From: Vibrio pomeroyi
Lineage (GTDB): Bacteria > Pseudomonadota > Gammaproteobacteria > Enterobacterales > Vibrionaceae
Assembly: GCA_041879425.1 (NCBI GenBank)
Contig: CP090854.1
Coordinates: forward strand, 868,001 to 932,000
Direction: 5' to 3'
DNA length: 64,000 nucleotides
Position numbers and translations under genes: made by a program
Notes under the pieces: generated by a model
What the model was told of the DNA's origin: nothing
The model's database searches: none
The model's input: only the letters and a program-made list of their open reading frames with translations
Part shown: positions 25,609-33,539 of the stretch, one piece after another
Layout of the letters: each line of letters begins with the position of its first letter
How positions within the stretch are numbered: the stretch's first letter is position 1

Positions 25609-27385
25609 GGTGCTTGCTCAATGTCCAAAAATTAAAAAAGTTGTACCACTGAAGCGGTGCTTTCAGTGTGTAGTGCTGAAGTCGATCTGCGTATTGTTGA
25701 ACGACTTGCTTTAAAGATTGTTCGCGTGTCTTTCTAGGTAGTTCGATTCTGTCGCTAAAATGCTCGAAATAGACATTAAAGTGCGGCTTTGCTTGTGAAT
25801 CGTCACGTAACCCAAATAGCAAAAATACGGGTGCCTTGAGTACAGAGGCTAACATAAATGGCCCTTGAGGGAACGGGGCTTCCTTACCTAAGAACTCTGC
25901 CCATACTGAGCGGCTCTCCTTGCTGGTGGAAGTTCTATCACCAACAATCACAATCCACTCGCCTTGCTCCAACTTCTGTTGTAACAAGATCGCCGTATCA
26001 GGCCCCATTGAAGTCACTTGAATCAGGTTTAGATCCGACTGTGGGTTCACGGCTTTCATAACTGAGTTAAAACGCTCTGCGTGTTCTGTAAAAACCAAAG
26101 CATTGATTTTGATGTTCGAGTGTCTGCGACCTAAAGCGCGGCACAACTCGATGTTGCCTAGGTGTGAGCCTAAAATCAGTACACCTTGTTGGTTTGCCAC
26201 CATATTTTCGAATCGGTCTTGGCCATGAATAGTGAGGTTGTCTGCTGAGAAATCGCCTTTCCATGCCGCAAGCTTGTCGAGCATCGTATGCCCAAACGAA
26301 AGCAGGTGATTATAACTGGTTAGCTCGGCGGGTAATTCTATGTTCTGCTGCTCTGCGTACGCCTTCAGTTGAAACAAGTATTGCTCAGAAGCGTTTCGCG
26401 CGCGCTTGCCCGTTAAGTGGTAGTAACGCATCACACCACGCAGAATGAGGTTGAACACACCACGGCCTAACAAGGTATAAATGGCCAATAACAGCTTGAT
26501 GCCTAATACTGTGCCGCGTTCTTGAGTGCGAGACCAGTGTGGTTGTTCAGAAGTTTGCGGTTCTAAACCCGTCGGTAAACTTTGGTTATTATCAGCTGAA
26601 TCAGATTTGAAATGGCGAGCGATCAGCTTGGGTGCTCTTGGTAGCATGCCGAAGAACAGACGCGTATGCATCCAGCTGATTTTGACGTTATCCCACAATG
26701 CATCGAAATGGGAGATGCCGTTTTCAGGATAGATAACTCGAGTTTCAACGAAGTCGATGTCGCAACCTTCCCAATACAGGCGAACTAGAATTTCGATATC
26801 GAAATCCATTCTCGAACCAACATCGTATTTGCTAAGCACCGCTTGTGTTTGGTTGATTGGGTACGCTCTAAAGCCACACATACTGTCTTTAATTGATAAA
26901 GAAAGGGTTTCTATCCATACCCAAATGTGTGTCGCATAGCGCCCGTAGAGCCTTGCCTTAGGCACACTCTCGTCGTAGACAGGCTGGCCTGATATCAGAC
27001 GTTGTGGCCTAGCTTGTGAGGCCTCAATCAATGCTGGTAAGGCTTCAAGGTCGTGTTGTCCGTCAGCATCAACCTGAATGGCATGGCTAAAGCCGAGTTG
27101 TTGTGCTTTTTTGATTCCGGCCTTTACAGCACCGCCTTTGCCTTGGTTCTGTTCAAGCGTCACCAAGGTTACGTTTGAGTTCTCTGCAAGGGGAGCCAGA
27201 AACTGTTTTGTGGTGAATTCACTGCCATCGTCGACGATGATGATCGGCAACTCAAAGTGATGGAGCGACGAGATCACAGCAGGCATGGTTGCGCCATGGT
27301 TAAAGCACGGGATAAGGAAGCAAGCCTTGTAGCTGCTTTCTTCTGTTGGGTCTTGAGAAGTAGCCTCGACGGGAGTGCTATTCAC
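25586..27385 (-). CDS. Glycosyltransferase family 2 / LpxL-type acyltransferase fusion
   Basis: A 599-residue two-domain protein. Residues about 18-250 form a GT-A glycosyltransferase (ACFLIPCFNHG, IIIVDDGSEFT, and the metal-binding HAIQVDADGQHD). After a linker at about 260-290, residues about 300-590 are an LpxL/HtrB-like lysophospholipid acyltransferase with GSHLGNIELCRALG holding the catalytic His and WIVIVGDRTSTS. It presumably attaches a sugar and an acyl chain while building the lipid anchor of the polyene at the inner-membrane face. Such fusions occur in known APE clusters. Overlaps both neighbours (8 and 23 bases). Confidence 0.9.
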   Translation of the reverse strand: MNSTPVEATSQDPTEESSYKACFLIPCFNHGATMPAVISSLHHFELPIIIVDDGSEFTTKQFLAPLAENSNVTLVTLEQNQGKGGAVKAGIKKAQQLGFSHAIQVDADGQHDLEALPALIEASQARPQRLISGQPVYDESVPKARLYGRYATHIWVWIETLSLSIKDSMCGFRAYPINQTQAVLSKYDVGSRMDFDIEILVRLYWEGCDIDFVETRVIYPENGISHFDALWDNVKISWMHTRLFFGMLPRAPKLIARHFKSDSADNNQSLPTGLEPQTSEQPHWSRTQERGTVLGIKLLLAIYTLLGRGVFNLILRGVMRYYHLTGKRARNASEQYLFQLKAYAEQQNIELPAELTSYNHLLSFGHTMLDKLAAWKGDFSADNLTIHGQDRFENMVANQQGVLILGSHLGNIELCRALGRRHSNIKINALVFTEHAERFNSVMKAVNPQSDLNLIQVTSMGPDTAILLQQKLEQGEWIVIVGDRTSTSKESRSVWAEFLGKEAPFPQGPFMLASVLKAPVFLLFGLRDDSQAKPHFNVYFEHFSDRIELPRKTREQSLKQVVQQYADRLQHYTLKAPLQWYNFFNFWTLSKHHDEKESK

Positions 27386-27740
27386 TTTTCTCTCCCAGCT
27401 TCATTTTGCCTGAAGAGTGGGTCTGTTCACCGTTGTTTGAGGTGTAACTGAAGCTCAGCTTGTCTTTGTCAGCATCCCATTTGAGTGATAGCTGAATTGT
27501 TGCATCAGGCAGGATAGGCTCTTGGAACTTGATGACTTCCATGCCTTTAAAGAAACTAGGGACGTTTAGCTCTTGGACAGCGTAGTGAAGTGCCCAATCG
27601 ATTTGCGTGACGCCCGGTAGAATAGGGAAGCTCTTGAAGTGCCCCTTAAAATCGGTGATATCTGCGCTAACATGAAGTGTCAGGGTCGATTCATTCTCTA
27701 CCGTGTCTACAGCAATGATGTTTGGTTTTCTTTTATCCAT
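27378..27740 (-). CDS. APE hotdog-fold dehydratase (ApeI family)
   Basis: A 120-residue small hotdog protein with LHVSADITDFKGHFKSFPILPGVTQIDWALHYA, which resembles the FabZ core HFPxxPxxPGV (here GHFKSFPILPGV, His then Pro-Gly-Val). It is shorter than FabZ and should act with the 154-residue partner at 18188-18652 as a heteromeric dehydratase. It overlaps the GT2-acyltransferase gene by 8 bp and follows the ligase gene by 88 bp, the largest gap in that stretch, where an internal promoter is possible. Confidence 0.87.
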   Translation of the reverse strand: MDKRKPNIIAVDTVENESTLTLHVSADITDFKGHFKSFPILPGVTQIDWALHYAVQELNVPSFFKGMEVIKFQEPILPDATIQLSLKWDADKDKLSFSYTSNNGEQTHSSGKMKLGEKSE

Positions 27741-27828
27741 AGGGTGTGCTTAGAATCCTTGGGCAAATATTGGTTCTTTGACAAAAATATAAAAAGATAA
27801 TCTCAGTGTAAAATACGATCAGCGGTTT

Positions 27829-29217
27829 CTATGATTTTATTAGCTGTTCTATCTGAGATGTTAATCGCTTACCTTGGCTGTTGAGAGGAATCTCATCAAC
27901 AATACGGTACTTTCTTGGGATAGCGATTGGCTCTAACCAATTTCTGAGTTCTGAACGCAGCATCAACCAGAATTTACCTTTACTCATGGTGGCGAGTTTC
28001 GCTTGGCCTTCATCTGATAATACCAAAACCGACGCCAAGATTAAGCGTTCCGGTTCTTCAAATGGAATGACGACACATTCGCTTATCCAAGGAAGTTGCT
28101 CAAGTCGCTTTTCGACTTCAACCAGTGATACTCGTTTTTCTTCTATCTTGATCACTCGGTCGGTTCGGCCCTTCAATATAAATTGATTCTCTGAGACCAT
28201 TTCGCACTCATCAGCGGTTTGATACCAGTTGTTCTTATCGATATACGGCGACAATAACTTAATGCAATTCTCACTGTTGAGACTAGCCTCAATACAGTCA
28301 AAAAGCTGCCAAGGGGTTTGAGCGTTTTCTTGCTGACGAAAGGCTATACCGCCAGTCTCTGTGCTGCCAAACACCTCGATAGGTAAATGACCAAGTAGAT
28401 CTCGTGACTGATGAGCGGACTCGGTAGGCAATGGACCTCCCGAAGAGAAGACTCCTGCAAGTTGTACCTTGTTGGTCTCATGCTTTAATCGTTTGAGTAG
28501 CGCTGGGCTGCTGATCAGCACACAGTTTTTATTTGCGTGAGATAAGATCTGTTCCGGGTATTCAAGGTTGTGTCGAGCAAATGGCACCCCAGAGCATAGC
28601 GGCCATAAGATTCGAAACAGTAAACCATAGATATGTTGATGCGAAACGGTGCTTTGGATTCGGTTTCCCTTGAGTAATTCGCCCCAGTTTTTGTGTAACT
28701 GAGCGGTCTCAATATCTAGGTGTTCTAACGTTTTATCTATCGCTTTTGGCGTGCCACTTGAACCTGAAGTAAACAGCGTTAATGGGACTGTTGCCAAATC
28801 AATGGTCGTAAGGTCATCGGTTAGAGGCTTTTGTACTTCGGTGCTTGAGTCCAATAAAGTTTGGATATTGCGAACGTCACTCACCTCAACTTCGCCAATC
28901 GAGTCATCAACTAGCAGGCAATCAAACTGTTCATTTAACTCCGCAAGCGCACAAGGCTGGTAGTTGCCCGGTAAGATGATGTGTCTGTTGGCTGCTGCAC
29001 ACGCCAGAAATGCCACCGAAAATAGGTAGCTATCTTGGGTACAAATCGCAACTCGTTGAAAAGGGGATGAAGATAAAAGGTGCACGAATTGAGATAAGTC
29101 GTCGTTAAAGATCTGCCACGTAATCTCACTATTGTCGTCAAAGCAGACAATAGATTCAGGGGCTCTGTTTTGGCTAAGAAGTTCAGACAACGAGGTGTAA
29201 GATACGGTTTGGGTCAT
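27829..29217 (-). CDS. AMP-forming acyl/aryl-ACP ligase of the APE cluster
   Basis: A 462-residue member of the ANL adenylating family. The phosphate-binding loop is LTLFTSGSSGTPKAIDKT, followed by IEVFGSTETGGIAFRQ, YQTADECEMVSENQFILKGRTDRVIKIEEKRV (the A8 hinge region) and a C-terminal lysine in SQGKRLTSQ. It is shorter than full CoA ligases. In described APE systems this enzyme (ApeH) activates the aryl starter acid and loads it onto an ACP; the two ACP genes and the ammonia-lyase in the same operon fit that role. Confidence 0.9.
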   Translation of the reverse strand: MTQTVSYTSLSELLSQNRAPESIVCFDDNSEITWQIFNDDLSQFVHLLSSSPFQRVAICTQDSYLFSVAFLACAAANRHIILPGNYQPCALAELNEQFDCLLVDDSIGEVEVSDVRNIQTLLDSSTEVQKPLTDDLTTIDLATVPLTLFTSGSSGTPKAIDKTLEHLDIETAQLHKNWGELLKGNRIQSTVSHQHIYGLLFRILWPLCSGVPFARHNLEYPEQILSHANKNCVLISSPALLKRLKHETNKVQLAGVFSSGGPLPTESAHQSRDLLGHLPIEVFGSTETGGIAFRQQENAQTPWQLFDCIEASLNSENCIKLLSPYIDKNNWYQTADECEMVSENQFILKGRTDRVIKIEEKRVSLVEVEKRLEQLPWISECVVIPFEEPERLILASVLVLSDEGQAKLATMSKGKFWLMLRSELRNWLEPIAIPRKYRIVDEIPLNSQGKRLTSQIEQLIKS

Positions 29218-29223
29218 AACAAT

Positions 29224-29781
29224 TTAACTCTGACGAATGCGCTGTCTTACTATCCACTCTCCTGCAAAGAGCAACCCAGCAAACAAATAGCTAAGTAAGC
29301 CATTGTAGAGGGTCCATATTTCCAGAGGTTGGAAGCAGGTGTAAAGGGCGATAGAGCCATTGATAACAAAGAACAAGCACCAAACTTTGGTGACTTTTCG
29401 CGTGTAATCAACGCCACTTTGCGGAAGTTCAGGCTCTTGAAGGCGAGCAAGGCGCTCGATAATCGTTTGTGGTTGCCATAGGCTTGAAGCGAATACGACC
29501 AGCATACAAACATTAACGATAACGGGATAATAAGTTAGCCAGCCATGTTGCTTAAAGGCTAAGCCTAAGGTCAGCAGAACAATACCGGCACTTCCACTGA
29601 TCCAAGCTAGGTGTTTTAGCTCTTTGATTTTAGCCTGACCGCCGGTGACAATGCGGACAGCAAAGATAGCGGCCAAGGCAATACCAACGGTTTGTAGGCC
29701 AAACTTGTTGAGTCCAAAGTAAACCGCTATTGGATAAGTGAAAAGTATGATTGCCGACAGTAAAGTCAGCAGAGGACGCAT
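29224..29781 (-). CDS. COG4648-type integral membrane protein
   Basis: A 185-residue hydrophobic protein with about five or six predicted membrane helices, beginning LLTLLSAIILFTYPIAVYFGL, with a conserved-looking amphipathic loop (LARLQEPELPQSGVDYTRKVTKVW) before the last helices. It matches the COG4648 membrane protein regularly found between the ACP and ligase genes in APE clusters. Its biochemical role is not known. The start codon overlaps the stop of the second ACP gene by one base. Confidence 0.8.
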   Translation of the reverse strand: MRPLLTLLSAIILFTYPIAVYFGLNKFGLQTVGIALAAIFAVRIVTGGQAKIKELKHLAWISGSAGIVLLTLGLAFKQHGWLTYYPVIVNVCMLVVFASSLWQPQTIIERLARLQEPELPQSGVDYTRKVTKVWCLFFVINGSIALYTCFQPLEIWTLYNGLLSYLFAGLLFAGEWIVRQRIRQS

Positions 29782-30038
29782 TATGCGTCCTTCAATAGTT
29801 CAACCACAGACTCTACAACGTCATTAACGGTGCGTACTGCTTTGAACTCTTCAGGCTTGATCTTCTTACCTGTTACGTTCTGTAGATGAACGACCAAATC
29901 AACCGCATCAATGCTGTCTAGGTCTAGATCAAGATAAAGATGAGCTTCAGGCGTGATATCTTCAGCGTCAAGCTCGAACAGCTCGATAAGCGCATCTTTA
30001 ACCTGGTTGTATACTTCTTGTTGGTTAGCTTGTGTCAT
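29781..30038 (-). CDS. Acyl carrier protein (second)
   Basis: An 85-residue ACP with the phosphopantetheine attachment Ser in LDLDLDSIDAVDLVVHLQ and an acidic four-helix pattern. It carries the growing aryl polyene chain. Placed directly after another ACP gene (11-bp gap), as in known APE clusters where ApeE and ApeF have different roles (starter loading versus elongation); which is which is not evident here. Confidence 0.92.
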   Translation of the reverse strand: MTQANQQEVYNQVKDALIELFELDAEDITPEAHLYLDLDLDSIDAVDLVVHLQNVTGKKIKPEEFKAVRTVNDVVESVVELLKDA

Positions 30039-30048
30039 AAAGATCTGT

Positions 30049-30309
30049 CTAGTTGTTCGTTTGAGATGAGATGTAGTTCGCTAGGTTTTCAACCGATGCA
30101 AAATGCTGGCGAGTGTTTGAGTCGTCGGCATCGATAACAATGTTGTACTTTTTCTTGATAGCAAGACCAAGCTCTAGCGCATCAATAGAATCTAATCCAA
30201 GTCCATCACCAAATAGTGGAGCTTCCGTTTCAATCTCATCGATGCTCATATCTTCAAGGTTCAATGCGTCGATGATCAGTTGTTTCAGTTCGTTGTGTAA
30301 TGTTTCCAT
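30049..30309 (-). CDS. Acyl carrier protein (first)
   Basis: An 86-residue ACP with the 4'-phosphopantetheine Ser in GDGLGLDSIDALELGLAIKK. Acidic helices flank it. It shares only moderate similarity with the neighbouring ACP, so the two are likely specialised rather than a recent duplication. It follows the LPLAT gene by a 104-bp gap. Confidence 0.92.
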   Translation of the reverse strand: METLHNELKQLIIDALNLEDMSIDEIETEAPLFGDGLGLDSIDALELGLAIKKKYNIVIDADDSNTRQHFASVENLANYISSQTNN

Positions 30310-30413
30310 TTGGCCTACTTAATGCTTTATCTAAATGCTGCTTTAAGGGGGCGATTCTACATTATGCGAGGTATTTTCGAAATGCTGATATCGCCTGCTG
30401 TTAAATTGAGGAA

Positions 30414-31184
30414 CTAAATGTTTTCTTCGGAAGGGAAAATAGTGTGTGCAAGATGATGATTAAGGCGTCTTGCTGCCGAAGTTAAATTATTCGAATTCTC
30501 AATAAATGGTGCGACTTCTATTTTACCTTTCACCGCGACATGAAAAAAGGGTTTCGTAGCAGGAACTTGATACCATTTTTTTTCTTTCGTTAAGAATGTC
30601 GGAGAAACTGTAATATGAATCACGCGTAAATCGGTTTGTGTTCGAGTCGCAATTTGCGCCGCACCACGTTGTAAGGATGGTTCAATTCCGGGCGTTGTGC
30701 GAGTTCCTTCGGGAAAAACAAGCAGTACATTGCCACGTGAAAAACGTTCTTCACAGCGTTCTAAAAGGTCGTCAGGGGCTTGATTCGGTATGTAACCTGC
30801 CGCTTTGACGATCCTTTTCATAAATGGATTTTCCCAAATGGCCGCTTTAACGAGGCAATCACATTGAGGAAGCTGAGAGGCGATCAGTACATAGTCAATC
30901 AAGCTTGGGTGATTGGCGACGATGATGCAGTTGCGATCTTCACGCAGTAGTTCCGCACCATCAATTCGATAATTAATTGCGCCAGTGAATTTCATGATCT
31001 GGCAGAACGCATTGAATGAAAAACGAATCAATCGCTGAGCCTTAAGCTCTCGTTGAATGGTGTCTGACGTGATGAGGGCGATCGATGGCAAGATCAAGAA
31101 GCTAAGCACTAAGCCACCTAAACCGAAGATAGTAAAGCAGAGGCCTGTCGCGAATACTCGCCAATATTGGTCGACCTTACTCAT
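30414..31184 (-). CDS. Lysophospholipid acyltransferase (PlsC-type)
   Basis: A 256-residue membrane-associated acyltransferase. A hydrophobic N-terminal segment (about 10-45) precedes the PlsC motifs: ANHPSLIDYVL (HX4D, catalytic His-Asp) and LVFPEGTRTTPG (acyl-acceptor site). It probably transfers the polyene chain or a fatty acid onto a glycerol-type anchor. Second gene of the operon, abutting the chain-length factor gene. Confidence 0.9.
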   Translation of the reverse strand: MSKVDQYWRVFATGLCFTIFGLGGLVLSFLILPSIALITSDTIQRELKAQRLIRFSFNAFCQIMKFTGAINYRIDGAELLREDRNCIIVANHPSLIDYVLIASQLPQCDCLVKAAIWENPFMKRIVKAAGYIPNQAPDDLLERCEERFSRGNVLLVFPEGTRTTPGIEPSLQRGAAQIATRTQTDLRVIHITVSPTFLTKEKKWYQVPATKPFFHVAVKGKIEVAPFIENSNNLTSAARRLNHHLAHTIFPSEENI

Positions 31185-31949
31185 TTATACTGCTCCGGCT
31201 TTTGCGTTATTTACCCAAGTCCAATCTTGGTGTTTGCCTGCCACTGTCCAGCTCTGTGAGTTCTGAAGGATGTTCTGCAGTGTTTGCAGGCCTTGAGGCA
31301 ATTCAGCTACTGAGTTTTCGCTGGTTACGGCTTTTGATAACGATACCGCTCTTGATACCGAGTAGTCATTACCAGAAGTGAGCACTAAGCCCAGCGCATA
31401 GTCGGCATAGCTTTGAGTTTCGAACTCTTGGTAGAGCTCAGGTAGAGGTTGGTCGAAATCGATAACTAACACACGATGCGACGGGTATTGGTGAAGGTAA
31501 AGATAGGCTTCAATCAGAGCGTTATGGAAAGTATCTTGCCCAGCTGCAATAGAGGTCAATGGAATCGGCGCTTTTGCGGCAATGGTGGTTAGCCCGGCTG
31601 CGGTATTGTGTACCGACTGTGAGAAGGCCATTGGTGAGGCATCGTCACCTTCCAATATCGACTGAATCAAGGTTGCTGTTCGGTGCAGTTCACCGTGTCG
31701 GCTAGCAAAAACCAGATAATCAATCGAGGTGTCTTTTAATAGTGTTAATGCGGTTTGAACAGCAAGCTTACTTTGCAGGCTCATTCGGCGACGCATCATA
31801 GGAGGGATCGCTTTGAATTCAGTTGAGCCATCTTGTGGCCAATCTAAATGAGTGCTCCACGCTTGCCATTCGGCATCGGAATTGAGACCGGCAGAATTTG
31901 CGGACCATTTCTCAATATTAAACGACATTAATTGGGACTGATTTGACAT
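31185..31949 (-). CDS. Beta-ketoacyl synthase chain-length factor
   Basis: A 254-residue half-length ketosynthase-like protein. The thiolase-fold N-terminal half is recognisable (YLVFASRHGELHRTATLIQ), but at the position of the nucleophilic Cys the sequence is HNTAAGLTTIAAKA, with Ala and no Cys, as expected for a chain-length factor that pairs with an active KS (ApeC in published naming). First gene of the seventeen-gene minus-strand APE operon, divergent from the plus-strand arm across 72 bp. Confidence 0.88.
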   Translation of the reverse strand: MSNQSQLMSFNIEKWSANSAGLNSDAEWQAWSTHLDWPQDGSTEFKAIPPMMRRRMSLQSKLAVQTALTLLKDTSIDYLVFASRHGELHRTATLIQSILEGDDASPMAFSQSVHNTAAGLTTIAAKAPIPLTSIAAGQDTFHNALIEAYLYLHQYPSHRVLVIDFDQPLPELYQEFETQSYADYALGLVLTSGNDYSVSRAVSLSKAVTSENSVAELPQGLQTLQNILQNSQSWTVAGKHQDWTWVNNAKAGAV

Positions 31950-32021
31950 AGAGTATTGATTTGCTTTGGGTCTAACTAAATACTATGCGTGCTTATAAAT
32001 AAACACAGATAAGGAATTTAA
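31950..32021. promoter_or_regulatory. Divergent APE promoter region
   Basis: Seventy-two bases between the two divergent APE arms. Space is only enough for two back-to-back promoters, so both arms may be controlled together. I cannot assign individual boxes with confidence. Confidence 0.4.
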
Positions 32022-32411
32022 ATGAAATTACTAAAAATAGCCGTTTCAATGTTATTCATATTCGTTCTTGCAGGGTGTGGACGTGTCCAACCTGTAATGA
32101 ATGTTGAGGATACTCCAGTTGCACTTAATCTTCAAAGTAAACAGGTGAAATCAACTATTTATGAGTCGGCTGAGAATCGAGGCTGGTTGGTTTCAGAAAT
32201 AAAGCCTGGCTTGATCCGTGCAGAGTTGTATGTTCGCTCACACCATGCTGTGGTTGAAATTCCTTATAGCGATAAGTTTTACTCTATTCTTTACGTTGAA
32301 TCAGAGAATTTGAAGTATGACGATGGTGAAATACACCGTAATTACAACCGCTGGGTTAATAACTTAAACGTTGATATTAAACGTAAGCTTGCACAAATTG
32401 CTGCAGAGTAA
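32022..32411 (+). CDS. Small lipoprotein heading the divergent APE arm
   Basis: A 129-residue protein with lipoprotein signal MKLLKIAVSMLFIFVLAGC (Cys19). The mature domain is alpha/beta: a helix (TIYESAENRGWLVSEI) then strands LIRAELYVRSHHAVVEIPY and FYSILYVESENLKYDDG, and a C-terminal helix rich in Asn/Trp (NRWVNNLNVDIKRKL). I recognise the general type of outer-membrane lipoprotein but no named function. It is 29 bp upstream of the methyltransferase gene and so likely belongs to the plus-strand arm. Confidence 0.75.
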   Translation: MKLLKIAVSMLFIFVLAGCGRVQPVMNVEDTPVALNLQSKQVKSTIYESAENRGWLVSEIKPGLIRAELYVRSHHAVVEIPYSDKFYSILYVESENLKYDDGEIHRNYNRWVNNLNVDIKRKLAQIAAE

Positions 32412-32440
32412 CCCTCTATTATTTTAAAGTTAGGTTTTTC

Positions 32441-33514
32441 GTGTCGGAATATAAATTAGATCCATTCAATGCATTAGAAGCAAAAACAGAAGCTCAAAAA
32501 TTGTCTTTCGCTCCTATTGTTTTTCATACTGCTCGTACACTTCGGGATTTAGGTATTTTAAAAGCCTTAGATGATACGGGCAGTGATGGTTTACCAGCAG
32601 AGACGCTTTCTGAATTAACCGGAGTATCCGAGTACGGCGTGAAAGTTCTGCTCGATATGGCGTTGAGTGCTCATATTGTGACTTGGGAAAAGCCTAACTA
32701 CAAAATGGCTAACCTTGGCTTCTACCTTTTGCACGATGGCATGACGAACGCAAACATGGATTTCACTGCCGATGTATGTTACGCGGCGATGATGCACCTT
32801 ACCGAAGCGATTGAAGAAGGCACACCTGCGGGTTTAAAAGAGCTAGGTGATTGGGAAACCATTTACCAAGGCTTGTCTCAACTGCCAGAAAAAGCAAAAG
32901 AGAGCTGGTTCAAATTTGATCACTTCTATTCCGATCGTTCATTCCCTGTATTGCTCGAGAAAGTCTTTAGCAAGAAACCTAAATCGCTGGTGGATATTGG
33001 CGGTAACACAGGTAAGTGGGCAATGCGGTGTTGCAACCACGATGCAGACGTTGAAGTCACCATTGTCGATCTTCCGCAGCAGTTAGAAATGGCAATGGCA
33101 AACGCTAAGCAACATGGTCATCAAGATAGAGTGACGCCATTCCCTGCCAACATGCTCGACAAACAGCAAGTGCTGCCGACAGGTGCGGATGTATGGTGGA
33201 TGAGCCAATTCCTTGATTGCTTCTCGCCAATGGAGATTCTGAGCATATTAAAGCGTGTTCGCTCTCATATGTCAGAAGAAGCGACGGTCTATATCCTTGA
33301 ACTGTTCTGGGATGCACAGAAATACGATGCGGCTTCTTATAGCTTAAATGCGACTTCGCTGTACTTTACGTGCTTAGCCAATGGCAACAGCCGTTTTTAC
33401 CGCAGTGAAGACTTCTTAGAGATCGTTAAAGAAGCTGGCTTTGAAGTGGTGACACGTACCGACGATATCGGTCTTGGTCATACACTGCTTGAATTGAAAG
33501 CTGGCGCGCAATAA
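32441..33514 (+). CDS. SAM-dependent O-methyltransferase of the APE cluster
   Basis: A 357-residue class I methyltransferase starting at GTG 32441 (no nearby ATG in frame gives a better start). The N-terminal part is a winged-helix dimerisation domain of the plant-type O-methyltransferase family. The SAM-binding motif is LVDIGGNTGKWAMRC, then VEVTIVDLPQQLEMA (acidic ribose-binding Asp). It likely methylates the phenolic head group of the aryl polyene; the substrate is inferred from context. Confidence 0.88.
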   Translation: MSEYKLDPFNALEAKTEAQKLSFAPIVFHTARTLRDLGILKALDDTGSDGLPAETLSELTGVSEYGVKVLLDMALSAHIVTWEKPNYKMANLGFYLLHDGMTNANMDFTADVCYAAMMHLTEAIEEGTPAGLKELGDWETIYQGLSQLPEKAKESWFKFDHFYSDRSFPVLLEKVFSKKPKSLVDIGGNTGKWAMRCCNHDADVEVTIVDLPQQLEMAMANAKQHGHQDRVTPFPANMLDKQQVLPTGADVWWMSQFLDCFSPMEILSILKRVRSHMSEEATVYILELFWDAQKYDAASYSLNATSLYFTCLANGNSRFYRSEDFLEIVKEAGFEVVTRTDDIGLGHTLLELKAGAQ

Positions 33515-33539
33515 AAAATAACAAACATGGCTTAAATTA

